Assembly (NCBI RefSeq): GCF_051020975.1
Contig: NW_027478167.1
Coordinates: forward strand, 10,354,001 to 10,418,000
Length of the DNA: 64,000 nt
Direction of reading: 5' to 3'
From: Osmia lignaria lignaria
Taxonomy: Eukaryota > Arthropoda > Insecta > Hymenoptera > Megachilidae
A model generated the notes under the pieces. It was not told the DNA's origin. It saw only the letters and a list, made by a program, of their open reading frames with translations, and searched no databases. Of this stretch, positions 1-13,000 are shown one piece after another. Each line of letters begins with the position of its first letter. The first letter of the stretch is position 1. Both the position numbers and the translations under genes were made by a program.

Positions 1-1683
1 AAGTAGGAAACTTCATTCTCTACCAAAAAGGTCTCTTAACATTTTGCCATAGCTCGCTTCGTTTCCGAGATATATGCAGATTTATCTCAAGGGAAGGGGC
101 CTGACGGACATATTTCGGGATATTTCTTCTTCTTGTTGTTCTTCTTCTGCACAGCTAAACAGGAAGTGGCATTTCCAGCTCGCAATAGTGCAGAGTTATC
201 TGAAAGAAAGGGGCCACGGTGTTTCTGTATCTCTATTATGTTGGTGCGGCTTCGGAACTTTTAAATATCTTGATATATCTCGAGAACTACGCATCTGATC
301 AAATAATATCATAGAACATAAAAAGTAGGAAACTTAATTCTCCACAAATAAGGTCTCTTAACATTTTGCCATAGCTCGCTTCGTTTCCGAGATATTTGCA
401 GATTTATCTCAAGGGAAGGGGCCTGACGGACATATTTCGAGATATTTCTTCTTCTTGTTGGTCTTCTTCTGCACAGCTAAGCTGGAAGTGGCATTTGCAG
501 CTCGCAATAGTGCAGAGTTATCTCGAAGAAAGGGGCCACGGTGTTTCTGTATCTCTATTATGTTGGTGCGGCTTCGGATCTTTTAAATATCTCGATATAT
601 CTCGAAAACTACGCTTCTGATCAAAAAATATCATAGAACGTAAATTGTGGGAAACATAATTTTCTACAAAAAAGGTCTCTTAACATTTTGCCATAGCTCG
701 CTTCGTTTCCGAGATATTTGCAGATTTATCTCAAGGGAAGGGGTCTGACGGACATATTTCGAGATATTTCTCCTTCTTGTTGTTCTTCTTCTGCACAGCT
801 AAGCTGGAAGTGGCATTTGCAGCTCGCAATAGTGCAGAGTTATCTCAAAGAAAGGGGCCACGGTGTTTCTGTATCTCTATTATGTTGGTGCGGCTTCGGA
901 ACTTTTAAATATCTTGATATATCTCGAGAACTACGCATCCGATCAAAAAATATCATAGAACATAAAAAGTAGGAAACTTAATTCTCTACAAAAAAGGTCT
1001 CTTAACATTTTGCCATAGCTCGCTTCGTTTCCGAGATATTTGCAGATTTATCTCAAGGGAAGGGGCCTGACGGACATATTTCGAGATATTTCTTCTTCTT
1101 GTTGTTCTTCTTCTGCACAGCTAAACTGGAAGTGGCATTTCCAGCTCGCAATAGTGCAGAGTTATCTGAAAGAAAGGGGCCACGGTGTTTCTGTATCTCT
1201 ATTATGTTGGTGCGGCTTCGGAACTTTTAAATATCTTGATATATCTCGAGAACTACGCATCTGATCAAATAATATCATAGAACATAAAAAGTAGGAAACT
1301 TAATTCTCTACAAATAAGGTCTCTTAACATTTTGCCATAGCTCGCTTCGTTTCCGAGATATTTGCAGATTTATCTCAAGGGAAGGGGCCTGACGGACATA
1401 TTTCGAGATATTTCTTCTTCTTGTTGGTCTTCTTCTGCACAGCTAAGCTGGAAGTGGCATTTGCAGCTCGCAATGGTGCAGAGTTATCTCAAAGAAAGGG
1501 GCCACGGTGTTTCTGTATCTCTATTATGTTGGTGCGGCTTCGGATCTTTTAAATATCTCGATATATCTCGAAAACTACGCTTCTGATCAAAAAATATCAT
1601 AGAACCTAAATTGTGGGAAACTTAATTCTCTACAAAAAAGGTCTCTTAACATTTTGCCATAGCTCGCTTCGTTTCCGAGATAT
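1..1683 (+). repeat. Seven-monomer higher-order block, copy 1, matched part (2,254-bp period)
   Basis: Position 1 aligns with 2255 and the match continues to 1683/3937. Shared private markers include the ATG landmark at 74 and 2328 (TTG or CTG in all other units), AAACAGGAAG in the middle of both units, CTTCATTCTCTACC at the start, and the TTGGTC variant in units 396/2650 and 1362/3616. Only a few single-base differences are evident, such as CTCGATAT against CTCGGTAT near 2848 and TGTTGG against TGTAGG near 3139. The block probably extends left of the window. Confidence 0.9.
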
Positions 1684-2254
1684 TTGCAGATATATCTCAA
1701 GGGAAGGGGCCTGACGGACATATTTCGAGATATTTCCTCTTCTTGTTGTTCTTCTTCTGCACAGCTAAACTGGAAGTGGCATTTCCAGCTCGCAATAGCG
1801 CAGAGTTATCTCAAAGAAAGGGGCCACGGTGTTTCTGTATCTCTATTATGTTGGTGCGGCTTCGGAACTTTTAAATATCTTGATATATCTCGAGAACTAC
1901 GCATCTGATCAAAAAATATCATACAACATAAAAAGTAGGAAACTTAATTCTCTACAAATAAGGTCTCTTAACATTTTGCCATAGCTCGCTTCGTTTCCGA
2001 GATATTTGCAGATTTATCTCAAGGGAAGGGGCCTGACGGACATTTTTCGAGATATTTCTTCTTCTTGTTGTTCTTCTTCTGCACAGCTAAGCTGGAAGTG
2101 GCATTTGCAGCTCGCAGTAGTGCAGAGTTATCTCGAAGAAAGGGGCCACGGTGTTTCTGTATCTCTATTATGTTGGTGCGGCTTCGGAACTTTTAGATAT
2201 CTTGATATATCTCGAGAACTACGCATCTGATCAAAAAATATCATAGAACATAAA

Positions 2255-3937
2255 AAGTAGGAAACTTCATTCTCTACCAAAAAGGTCTCTTAACATTTTG
2301 CCATAGCTCGCTTCGTTTCCGAGATATATGCAGATTTATCTCAAGGGAAGGGGCCTGACGGACATATTTCGGGATATTTCTTCTTCTTGTTGTTCTTCTT
2401 CTGCACAGCTAAACAGGAAGTGGCATTTCCAGCTCGCAATAGTGCAGAGTTATCTGAAAGAAAGGGGCCACGGTGTTTCTGTATCTCTATTATGTTGGTG
2501 CGGCTTCGGAACTTTTAAATATCTTGATATATCTCGAGAACTACGCATCTGATCAAATAATATCATAGAACATAAAAAGTAGGAAACTTAATTCTCCACA
2601 AATAAGGTCTCTTAACATTTTGCCATAGCTCGCTTCGTTTCCGAGATATTTGCAGATTTATCTCAAGGGAAGGGGCCTGACGGACATATTTCGAGATATT
2701 TCTTCTTCTTGTTGGTCTTCTTCTGCACAGCTAAGCTGGAAGTGGCATTTGCAGCTCGCAATAGTGCAGAGTTATCTCGAAGAAAGGGGCCACGGTGTTT
2801 CTGTATCTCTATTATGTTGGTGCGGCTTCGGATCTTTTAAATATCTCGGTATATCTCGAAAACTACGCTTCTGATCAAAAAATATCATAGAACGTAAATT
2901 GTGGGAAACATAATTTTCTACAAAAAAGGTCTCTTAACATTTTGCCATAGCTCGCTTCGTTTCCGAGATATTTGCAGATTTATCTCAAGGGAAGGGGTCT
3001 GACGGACATATTTCGAGATATTTCTCCTTCTTGTTGTTCTTCTTCTGCACAGCTAAGCTGGAAGTGGCATTTGCAGCTCGCAATAGTGCAGAGTTATCTC
3101 AAAGAAAGGGGCCACGGTGTTTCTGTATCTCTATTATGTAGGTGCGGCTTCGGAACTTTTAAATATCTTGATATATCTCGAGAACTACGCATCCGATCAA
3201 AAAATATCATAGAACATAAAAAGTAGGAAACTTAATTCTCTACAAAAAAGGTCTCTTAACATTTTGCCATAGCTCGCTTCGTTTCCGAGATATTTGCAGA
3301 TTTATCTCAAGGGAAGGGGCCTGACGGACATATTTCGAGATATTTCTTCTTCTTGTTGTTCTTCTTCTGCACAGCTAAACTGGAAGTGGCATTTCCAGCT
3401 CGCAATAGTGCAGAGTTATCTGAAAGAAAGGGGCCACGGTGTTTCTGTATCTCTATTATGTTGGTGCGGCTTCGGAACTTTTAAATATCTTGATATATCT
3501 CGAGAATTACGCATCTGATCAAATAATATCATAGAACATAAAAAGTAGGAAACTTAATTCTCTACAAATAAGGTCTCTTAACATTTTGCCATAGCTCGCT
3601 TCGTTTCCGAGATATTTGCAGATTTATCTCAAGGGAAGGGGCCTGACGGACATATTTCGAGATATTTCTTCTTCTTGTTGGTCTTCTTCTGCACAGCTAA
3701 GCTGGAAGTGGCATTTGCAGCTCGCAATGGTGCAGAGTTATCTCAAAGAAAGGGGCCACGGTGTTTCTGTATCTCTATTATGTTGGTGCGGCTTCGGATC
3801 TTTTAAATATCTCGATATATCTCGAAAACTACGCTTCTGATCAAAAAATATCATAGAACCTAAATTGTGGGAAACTTAATTCTCTACAAAAAAGGTCTCT
3901 TAACATTTTGCCATAGCTCGCTTCGTTTCCGAGATAT
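2255..3937 (+). repeat. Seven-monomer higher-order block, copy 2, first part
   Basis: This repeats 1-1683 at an offset of exactly 2,254 bp (7 x 322). The match stops at the monomer starting at 3938. The corresponding partner sequence (unit 1684) resumes one monomer later, at 4260, so this copy is eight monomers long instead of seven. Confidence 0.9.
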
Positions 3938-4259
3938 TTGCAGATTTATCTCGAGGGAAGGGGCCTGACGGACATATTTCGAGATATTTCTTCTTCTTGT
4001 TGTTCTTCTTCTGCACAGCTAAGCTGGAGGCGGCATTTGCGGCTCGCACTAGTGCAGAGTTATCTCAAAGAAAGGGGCCACGGTGTTTCTGTATCTCTAT
4101 TATGTTGGTGCAGCTTCGAATCTTTTAAATATCTCGATATATCTCGAAAACTACGCTTCTGATCAAAAAATATCATAGAACATAAATTGTAGGAAACATA
4201 ATTCTCTACAAAAAAGGTCTCTTAACATTTTGCCATAGCTCGTTTCGTTTCCGAGATAT
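3938..4259 (+). repeat. Extra monomer of the CGGCTCGCACT type inserted in the seven-monomer block
   Basis: This unit has no partner in copy 1. It carries CGGCTCGCACTAG in the middle and tail haplotype II, a combination not seen elsewhere before about 18.4 kb but common to the right of it. It also has private changes (CTCGAGGGAAG in its front, GGAGGCGGC in its middle and CAGCTTCGAATC near 4110). The simplest reading is an insertion or conversion event that brought in a monomer from another part of the array. Confidence 0.8.
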
Positions 4260-4826
4260 TTGCAGATATATCTCAAGGGAAGGGGCCTGACGGACATATT
4301 TCGAGATATTTCCTCTTCTTGTTGTTCTTCTTCTGCACAGCTAAACTGGAAGTGGCATTTCCAGCTCGCAATAGCGCAGAGTTATCTCAAAGAAAGGGGC
4401 CACGGTGTTTCTGTATCTCTATTATGTTGGTGCGGCTTCGGAACTTTTAAATATCTTGATATATCTCGAGAACTACGCATCTGATCAAAAAATATCATAC
4501 AACATAAAAAGTAGGAAACTTAATTCTCTACAAATAAGGTCTCTTAACATTTTGCCATAGCTCGCTTCGTTTCCGAGATATTTGCAGATTTATCTCAAGG
4601 GAAGGGGCCTGACGGACATTTTTCGAGATATTTCTTCTTCTTGTTGTTCTTCTTCTGCACAGCTAAGCTGGAAGTGGCATTTGCAGCTCGCAATAGTGCA
4701 GAGTTATCTCGAAGAAAGGGGCCACGGTGTTTCTGTCTCTATTATGTTGGTGCGGCTTCGGAACTTTTAAATATCTTGATATATCTCGAGAACTACGCAT
4801 CTGATCAAAAAATATCATAGAACATA
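4260..4826 (+). repeat. Seven-monomer higher-order block, copy 2, resumed part
   Basis: This matches 1684-2250 at an offset of 2,576 bp (8 x 322), the offset having grown by one monomer because of the 3938-4259 unit. Shared markers are CCTCTTCTTG, CGCAATAGCGCAG and TATCATACAACAT in unit 4260/1684, and GGACATTTTTCGAG in unit 4582/2006. Confidence 0.85.
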
Positions 4827-4901
4827 AAAAGTAGGAAACTTAATTCTCTACAAATAAGGTCTCTTAACATTTTGCCATAGCTCGCTTCGTTTCCGAGATA
4901 T
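4582..4901 (+). repeat. 320-bp monomer with a 2-bp deletion
   Basis: The segment reads TTCTGTCTCTATTATG at about 4731-4746, where other units read TTCTGTATCTCTATTATG. Two bases are missing near 4736. This is the only 2-bp length change in the window. The following monomer (4902) is a close relative that keeps the GGACATTTTTCG marker but is full length. Confidence 0.95.
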
Positions 4902-5770
4902 TTGCAGATTTATCTCAAGGGAAGGGGCCTGACGGACATTTTTCGAGATATTTCTTCTTCTTGTTGTTCTTCTTCTGCACAGCTAAGCTGGAAGTGGCAT
5001 TTGCAGCTCGCAATAGTGCAGAGTTATCTCGAAGAAAGGGGCCACGGTGTTTCTGTATCTCTATTATGTCGGTGCGGCTTCGGAACTTTTAGATATCTTG
5101 ATATATCTCGAGAACTACGCATCTGATCAAAAAATATCATAGAACATAAAAAGTAGGAAACTTAATTCTCTACAAAAAACGTCTCTTAACATTTTGCCAT
5201 AGCTCGCTTCGTTTCCGAGATATTTGCAGATTTATCTCAAGGGAAGGGGCCTGACGGACATATTTCGAGATATTTCTTCTTCTTGTTGTTCTTCTTCTGC
5301 ACAGCTAAGCTGGAAGTGGCATTTGCAGCTCGCAATAGTGCAGAGTTATCTCAAAGAAAGGGGCCACGGTGTTTCTGTATCTCTATTATGTTGGTGCGGC
5401 TTCGGATTTTTTAAATATCTTGATATATCTCGAGAACTACGCATCCGATCAAAAAATATCATAGAGCATAAAAAGTAGGAAACTTAATTCTCTACAAAAA
5501 AGGTCTTTTAACGTTTTGCAATAGCTCGCTTCGTTTCCGAGATATTTGCAGATTTATCTCAAGGGAAGGGTCCTGACGGACATATTTCGAGATATTTCTT
5601 CTTCTTGTTGTTCTTCTTCTGCACAGCTAAACTGGAAGTGGCATTTCCAGCTCGCAATCATGCAGAGTTATCTCAAAGAGAGGGGCCACGGTGTTTCTGT
5701 ATCTCTATTATGTTGGTGCGGCTTCGGAACTTTTAAATATCTTGATATATCTCGAGAACTACGCCTCTGA
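4902..5770 (+). repeat. Mixed monomers between the seven- and four-monomer blocks
   Basis: Three units. Unit 4902 resembles 2006 (CATTTTTCG, CTTTTAGATATC). Unit 5224 carries GGATTTTTTAAATATC. Unit 5546 carries GGGTCCTGACG, GTCTTTTAACGTTTTGCAATAG upstream and the CCAGCTCGCAATC middle. No clean higher-order period is seen here. Confidence 0.8.
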
Positions 5771-7057
5771 TCGAAAAATATGATAGAACATAAAAAGTAG
5801 GAAACTTAATTCTCTACAAAAAAGGTCGCTTAACATTTTGCCATAGCTCGCTTCGTTTCCGAGATATTTGCAGATTTATCTCAAGGGAAGGGGCCTGACG
5901 GACATATTTCGAGATATTTCTTCTTCTTGTTGTTCTTCTTCTGCACAGCTAAGCTGGAAGTGGCATTTGCAGCTCGCAATAGTGCAGAGTTATCGCAAAG
6001 AAAGGGGCCACGGTGTTTCTGTATCTCTATTATGTTGGTGCGGCTTCGGAACTTTTAAATATCTTGATATATCTCGAGAACTACGCATCTGATCAAAAAA
6101 TATCATAGAACATAAAAAGTAGGAAACCTAATTTTCTACAAAAAAGGTCTCTTAACATTTTGCCGTAGCTCGCTTCGTTTCCGAGATATTTGCAGATTTA
6201 TCTCAAGGGAAGGGGCCTGACGGACATATTTCGAGATATTTCTTCTTCTTGTTGTTCTTCTTCTGCACAGCTAAGCTGGAGGTGGCATTTGCAGCGCGCA
6301 ATAGTGCAGAGTTATCTCAAAGAAACGGGCCACGGTGTTTCTGTATCTCTATTATGTTGGTGCGGCTTCGGAACTTTTAAATATCTTGATATATCTCGAG
6401 AACTACGCATCTGATCAGAAAATATCATAGAACATAAAAAGTAGGAAACTTAATTCTCTACAAAAAAGGTCTCTTAACATTTTCCATAACTGGCATCGTT
6501 TCCGAGATATTTGCAGATTTATCTCAAGGGAAGGGGCCTGACGGACATATTTCGAGATATTTCTCCTTCTTGTTGTTCTTCTTCTGCACAGCTAAGCTGG
6601 AAGTGGCATTTGCAGCTCGCAATAGTGCAGAGTTATCGCAAAGAAAGGGGCCACGGTGTTTCTGTATCTCTATTATGTTGGTGCGGCTTCGGAACCTTTA
6701 AATATCTTGATATATCTCGAGAACTACGCATCTGATCCGAAAATATCATAGAACATAAAAAGTAGGAAACCTAATTTTATACAAAAAAGGTCTCTTAACA
6801 TTTTGCCGTAGCTCGCTTCGTTTCCGAGATATTTGCAGATTTATCTCAAGGGAAGGGGCCTGACGGACATATTTCGAGATATTTCTTCTTCTTGTTGTTC
6901 TTCTTCTGCACAGCTAAACTGGAAGTGGCATTTCCAGCTCGCAATCGTGCAGAGTTATCTCAAAGAGAGGGGCCACGGTGTTTCTGTATCTCTATTATGT
7001 TGGTGCGGCTTCGGAACTTTTAAATATCTTGATATATCTCGAGAACTACGCCTCTGA
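5771..7057 (+). repeat. Four-monomer higher-order block, copy 1 (1,287 bp)
   Basis: Units 5868, 6190, 6511 and 6833 correspond one by one to 7155, 7477, 7798 and 8120. The offset is 1,287 bp, one base short of 4 x 322 because each copy has the same 1-bp deletion in the linker before its third unit. Shared markers include TTATCGCAAAG, CAGCGCGCAATAG with AAACGGGCC, CCATAACTGGCATCG and CTAATTTTATAC. Confidence 0.88.
6478..6500 (+). other. Shared 1-bp deletion and CATAACTGGCATCG linker variant (first copy)
   Basis: The linker reads CATTTTCCATAACTGGC, one base shorter than the related CATTTTCCCATAACTGGC found near 10985 and in its copies, and differs from the usual CATTTTGCCATAGCTCGC. It accounts for the 321-bp spacing between landmarks 6190 and 6511. 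The same shortened form recurs near 7765-7787. Confidence 0.9.
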
Positions 7058-8344
7058 TCGAAAAATATGATAGAACATAAAAAGTAGGAAACTTAATTCT
7101 CTACAAAAAAGGTCTCTTAACATTTTGCCATAGCTCGCTTCGTTTCCGAGATATTTGCAGATTTATCTCAAGGGAAGGGGCCTGACGGACATATTTCGAG
7201 ATATTTCTTCTTCTTGTTGTTCTTCTTCTGCACAGCTAAGCTGGAAGTGGCATTTGCAGCTCGCAATAGTGCAGAGTTATCGCAAAGAAAGGGGCCACGG
7301 TGTTTCTGTATCTCTATTATGTTGGTGCGGCTTCGGAACTTTTAAATATCTTGATATATCTCGAGAACTACGCATCTGATCAAAAAATATCATAGAACAT
7401 AAAAAGTAGGAAACCTAATTTTCTACAAAAAAGGTCTCTTAACATTTTGCCGTAGCTCGCTTCGTTTCCGAGATATTTGCAGATTTATCTCAAGGGAAGG
7501 GGCCTGACGGACATATTTCGAGATATTTCTTCTTCTTGTTGTTCTTCTTCTGCACAGCTAAGCTGGAGGTGGCATTTGCAGCGCGCAATAGTGCAGAGTT
7601 ATCTCAAAGAAACGGGCCACGGTGTTTCTGTATCTCTATTATGTTGGTGCGGCTTCGGAACTTTTAAATATCTTGATATATCTCGAGAACTACGCATCTG
7701 ATCAGAAAATATCATAGAACATAAAAAGTAGGAAACTTAATTCTCTACAAAAAAGGTCTCTTAACATTTTCCATAACTGGCATCGTTTCCGAGATATTTG
7801 CAGATTTATCTCAAGGGAAGGGGCCTGACGGACATATTTCGAGATATTTCTTCTTCTTGTTGTTCTTCTTCTGCACAGCTAAGCTGGAAGTGGCATTTGC
7901 AGCTCGCAATAGTGCAGAGTTATCGCAAAGAAAGGGGCCACGGTGTTTCTGTATCTCTATTATGTTGGTGCGGCTTCGGAACCTTTAAATATCTTGATAT
8001 ATCTCGAGAACTACGCATCTGATCCGAAAATATCATAGAACATAAAAAGTAGGAAACCTAATTTTATACAAAAAAGGTCTCTTAACATTTTGCCGTAGCT
8101 CGCTTCGTTTCCGAGATATTTGCAGATTTATCTCAAGGGAAGGGGCCTGACGGACATATTTCGAGATATTTCTTCTTCTTGTTGTTCTTCTTCTGCACAG
8201 CTAAACTGGAAGTGGCATTTCCAGCTCGCAATCGTGCAGAGTTATCTCAAAGAGAGGGGCCACGGTGTTTCTGTATCTCTATTATGTTGGTGCGGCTTCG
8301 GAACTTTTAAATATCTTGATATATCTCGAGAACTACGCCTCTGA
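7058..8344 (+). repeat. Four-monomer higher-order block, copy 2 (1,287 bp)
   Basis: This is a near-identical tandem copy of the preceding block. A visible difference is CTTCTTCTTG near 7850 against CTCCTTCTTG near 6562. It shares the 1-bp deletion with copy 1, so the deletion arose before the duplication. Confidence 0.88.
7765..7787 (+). other. Shared 1-bp deletion and CATAACTGGCATCG linker variant (second copy)
   Basis: Identical shortened linker to that near 6478-6500, giving the 321-bp spacing 7477-7798. It is the last length change in the window: from 8120 onward every landmark is exactly 322 bp from the next. Confidence 0.9.
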
Positions 8345-10016
8345 TCGAAAAATATCATAGAACATAAAAAGTAGGAAACTTAATTCTCTACAAAAAAGGT
8401 CTCTTAACATTTTGCCATAGCTCGCTTCGTTTCCGAGATATTTGCAGATTTATCTCAAGGGAAGGGGCCTGACGGACATATTTCGAGATATTTCTTCTTC
8501 GCCTTGTTCTTCTTCTGCACAGCTAAGCTGGAAGTGGCATTTGCAGCTCGCAATAGTGCAGAGTTATCTCAAAGAAAGGGGCCGCGGTGTTTCTGTACCT
8601 CTATTATGTTGGTGCAGCTTCGGAGCTTTTAAATATCTTGATATATCTCGAGAACTACGCATCTGATCAAAAAATATCATACAACATAAAAAGTAGGAAA
8701 CTTAATTCTCTACAAAAAAGGTCTCTTAGCATTTTCCCATAGCTGGCATCGTTTCCGAGATATTTGCAGATTTATCTCAAGGGAAGGGGCCTGACGGACA
8801 TATTTCGAGATATTTCTTCTTCTTGTTGTTCTTCTTCTGCACAGCTAAGCTGGAAGTGGCATTTGCAGCTCGCAATAGTGCAGAGTTATCGCAAAGAAAG
8901 GGGCCACGGTGTTTCTGTATCTCTATTATGTTGGTGCGGCTTCGGAACCTTTAAATATCTTGATATATCTCGAGAACTACGCATCTGATCAAAAAATATC
9001 ATAGAACATAAAAAGTAGGAAACCTAATTTTCTACAAAAAAGGTCTCTTAACATTTTGCCGTAGCTCGCTTCGTTTCCGAGATATTTGCAGATTTATCTC
9101 AAGGGAAGGGGCCTGACGGACATATTTCGAAATATTTCTTATTCTTGTTGTTCTTCTTCTGCACAGCTAAGCTGGAAGTGGCATTTGCAGCTCGCTATAG
9201 TGCAGAGTTATCTCAAAGAAAGGGGCCACGGTGATTCTGTACCTCTATTATGTTGGTGCAGCTTCGGAGCTTTTAAATATCTTGATATATCTCGAGAACT
9301 ACGCATCTGATCAAAAAATATCATAGAACATAAAAAGTAGGAAACTTAATTCTCTACAAAAAAGGTCTTTTAACGTTTTGCAATAGCTCGCTTCGTTTCC
9401 AAGATATTTGCAGATTTATCTCAAGGGAAGGGTCCTGACGGACATATTTCGAGATATTTCTTCTTCTTGTTGTTCTTCTTCTGCACAGCTAAGCTGGAAG
9501 TGGCATTTGCAGCTCGCAATAGTGCAGAGTTATCTCGAAGAAAGGGGCCACGGTGTTTCTGTATCTCTATTATGTTGGTGCGGCTTCGGAACGTTTAAAT
9601 ATCTTGATATATCTCGAGAACTACGCATCTGATCAAAAAATATCATAGAACATAAAAAGTAGGAAACCTAATTTTCTACAAAAAAGGTCTCTTAACATTT
9701 TGCCGTAGCTCGCTTCGTTTCCGAGATATTTGCAGATTTATCTCAAGGGAAGGGGCCTGACGGACATATTTCGAGATATTTCTTCTTCTTGTTGTTCTTC
9801 TTCTGCACAGCTAAACTGGAAGTGGCATTTCCAGCTCGCAATCGTGCAGAGTTATCTCAAAGAGAGGGGCCACGGTGTTTCTGTATCTCTATTATGTTGG
9901 TGCGGCTTCGGAACTTTTAAATATCTTGATACATCTCGAGAACTACGCCTCTGATCGAAAAATATCATAGAACATAAAAAGTAGGAAACTTAATTCTCTA
10001 CAAAAAAGGTCTCTTA
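8345..10016 (+). repeat. Mixed monomers without a clean higher-order period
   Basis: Units 8442, 8764, 9086, 9408 and 9730 combine markers seen on both sides: GCAGCTTCGGAGC with TACCTCTATTATG (8442, 9086), TCGAAATATTTCTTATTC (9086, again at 11340 and copies), GGGTCCTGACG (9408), and CCAGCTCGCAATCG (9730). Unit 8442 has a private GCCTTGTTC change in the pyrimidine tract. I see no gene or other element here. Confidence 0.8.
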
Positions 10017-13000
10017 ACATTTTGCCATAGCTCGCTTCGTTTCCGAGATATTTGCAGATTTATCTCAAGGGAAGGGGCCTGACGGACATATTTCGAGATA
10101 TTTCTTCTTCTTGTTGTTCTTCTTCTGCACAGCTAAGCTGGAAGTGGCATTTGCAGCGCGCAATAGTGCAGAGTTATCTCAAAGAAAGGGGCCACGGTGT
10201 TTCTGTATCTCTATTATGTTGGTGCGGCTTCGGAACTTTTAAATATCTTGATATATCTCGAGAACTACGCATCTATTCAAAAAATATCATAGAACATAAA
10301 AAGTAGCAATCCTAATTTTCTACAAAAAAGGTCTCTTAACATTTTGCCGTAGCTCGCTTCGTTTCCGAGATATTTGCAGATTTATCTCAAGGGAAGGGGC
10401 CTGACGGACATATTTCCAGATATTTCTTCTTCTTGTTGTTCTTCTTCTGCACAGCTAAGCTGGAAGTGGCATTTGCAGCTCGCAATAGTGCAGAGTTATC
10501 GCAAAGAAAGGGGCCACGGTGTTTCTGTATCTCTATTACGTTGGTGCAGCTTCGGAGCTTTTAAATATCTTGATATATCTCGAGAACTACGCATCTGATC
10601 AAAAAATATCATAGAACATAAAAAGTAGGAAACTTAATTCTCTACAAAAAAGGTCTCTTAACATTTTGCCATAGCTCGCTTCGTTTCCGAGATATTTGCA
10701 GATTTATCTCAAGGGAAGGGGCCTGACGGACATATTTCGAGATATTTCTTCTTCTTGTTGTTCTTCTTCTGCACAGCTAAGCTGGAAGTGGCATTTGCTG
10801 CGCGCAATAGTGCAGAGTTATCTCAAAGAAAGGGGCCACGGTGTTTCTGTATCTCTATTATGTTGGTGCGGCTTCGGAACTTTTAAATATCTTGATATAT
10901 CTCGAGAACTACGCATCTGATCAAAAAATATCATAGAACATAAAAAGTAGGAAACTTAATTCTCTACAAAAAAGGTCTCTTAACATTTTCCCATAACTGG
11001 CATCGTTTCCGAGATATTTGCAGATTTAACTCAAGGGAAGGGGCCTGACGGACATATTCCGAGATATTTCTTCTTCTTGTTGTTCCTCTTCTGCACAGCT
11101 AAGCTGGAAGTGGCATTTGCAGGTCGCAATAGTGCAGAGTTATCTCAAAGAAAGGGGCCACGGTGTTTCTGTATCTCTATTATGTTGGTGCGGCTTCGGA
11201 ACTTTTAAATATCTCGATATATCTCGAAAACTACGCTTCTGATCAAAAAATATCAGAGAATGTAAATTGTAGGAAACATAATTCTCTACAAAAAAGGTCT
11301 CTTAACATTTTGCCGTAGCTCGCTTCGTTTCCGAGATATTTGCAGATTTATCTCAAGGGAAGGGGCCTGACGGACATATTTCGAAATATTTCTTATTCTT
11401 GTTGTTCTTCTTCTGCACAGCTAAGCTGGAAGTGGCATTTGCAGCTCGCAATAGTGCAGAGTTATCTCAAAGAAAGGGGCCACGGTGTTTCTGTACCTCT
11501 ATTATGTTGGTGCAGCTTCGGAGCTTTTAAATATCATGATATATCTCGAGAACTACGCATCTGATCAAAAAATATCATAGAACATAAAAAGTAGGAAACT
11601 TAATTGTCTACAAAAAAGGTCTTTTAACGTTTTGCAATAGCTCGCTTCGTTTCCGATATATTTGCAGATTTATCTCAAGGGAAGGGTCCTGACGGACATA
11701 TTTCGAGATATTTCTTCTTCTTGTTGTTCTTCTTCTGCACAGCTAAGCTGGAAGTGGCATTTGCAGCTCGCAATAGTGCAGAGTTATCGCAAAGAAAGGG
11801 GCCACGGTGTTTCTGTATCTCTATTATGTTGGTGCGGCTTCGGAACTTTTAAATATCTTGATATATCTCGAGAACTACGCATCTGTTCAAAAAATATCAT
11901 AGAACATAAAAAGTAGGAATCCTAATTTTCTACAAAAAAGGTCTCTTAACATTTTGCCGTAGCTCGCTTCGTTTCCGAGATATCTGCAGATTTATCTCAA
12001 GGGAAGGGGCCTGACGGACATATTTCCAGATATTTCTTCTTCTTGTTGTTCTTCTTCTGCACAGCTAAGCTGGAAGTGGCATTTGCAGCTCGCAATAGTG
12101 CAGAGTTATCTCAAAGAAAGGGGCCACGGTGTTTCTGTATCTCTATTATGTTGGTGCGGCTTCGGAACTTTTAAATATCTTGATATATCTCGAGAACTAC
12201 GCATCTGATCGAAAAATATCATAGAACATAAAAAGTAGGAAACTTAATTCTCTACAAAAGAGGTCTCTTAACATTTTGCCATAGCTCGCTTCGTTTCCGA
12301 GATATTTGCAGATTTATCTCAAGGGAAGGGGCCTGACGGACATATTTCGAGATATTTCTTCTTTTTGTTGTTCTTCTTCTGCACAGCTAAGCTGGAAGTG
12401 GCATTTGCAGCTCGCAATAGTGCAGAGTTATCTCAAAGAAAGGGGCCACGGTGTTTCTGTATCTCTATTATGTTGGTGCGGCTTCGGAACTTTTAAGTAT
12501 CTCGATATATCTCGAAAACTACGCTTCTGATCAGAAAATATCATAGAACATAAATTGTAGGAAACATAATTCTCTACAAAAAAGGTCTCTCAACATTTTG
12601 CCATAGCTCGCTTCGTTTCCGAGATATTTGCAGATTTATCTCGAGGGAAGGGGCCTGACGGACATATTTCAAGATATTTCTTCTTCTTGTTGTTCTTCTT
12701 CTGCACAGCTAAGCTGGAAGTGGCATTTGCAGCGCGCAATAGTGTAGAGTTATCTCAAAGAAGGGGGCCACGGTGTTTCTGTATCTCTATTATGTTGGTG
12801 CGGCTTCGGAACTTTTAAGTATCTTGATATATCTCGAGAACTACGCATCTGATCAAAAAATATCATAGAACGTAAATTGTAGGAAACATTATTCTCTACA
12901 AAAAAGGTCTCTCAACATTTTGCCATAGCTCGCTTGGTTTCCGAGATATTTGCAGATTCATCTCAAGGGAAGGGGCCTGACGGACATATTTCGAGATATT

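Noticed and set aside
74..298. Short open frame with an ATG start (74 codons), repeated as ATG at 2328 and as TTG in other units, read as a tandem peptide gene family
   Set aside because: Only two of 199 units have ATG, 17 units contain internal stops, one is frameshifted, and all are amplified equally. The monomer length is not a multiple of 3, and no signal peptide, domain or family resemblance is visible. The open frame is most likely an incidental property of the founder sequence.
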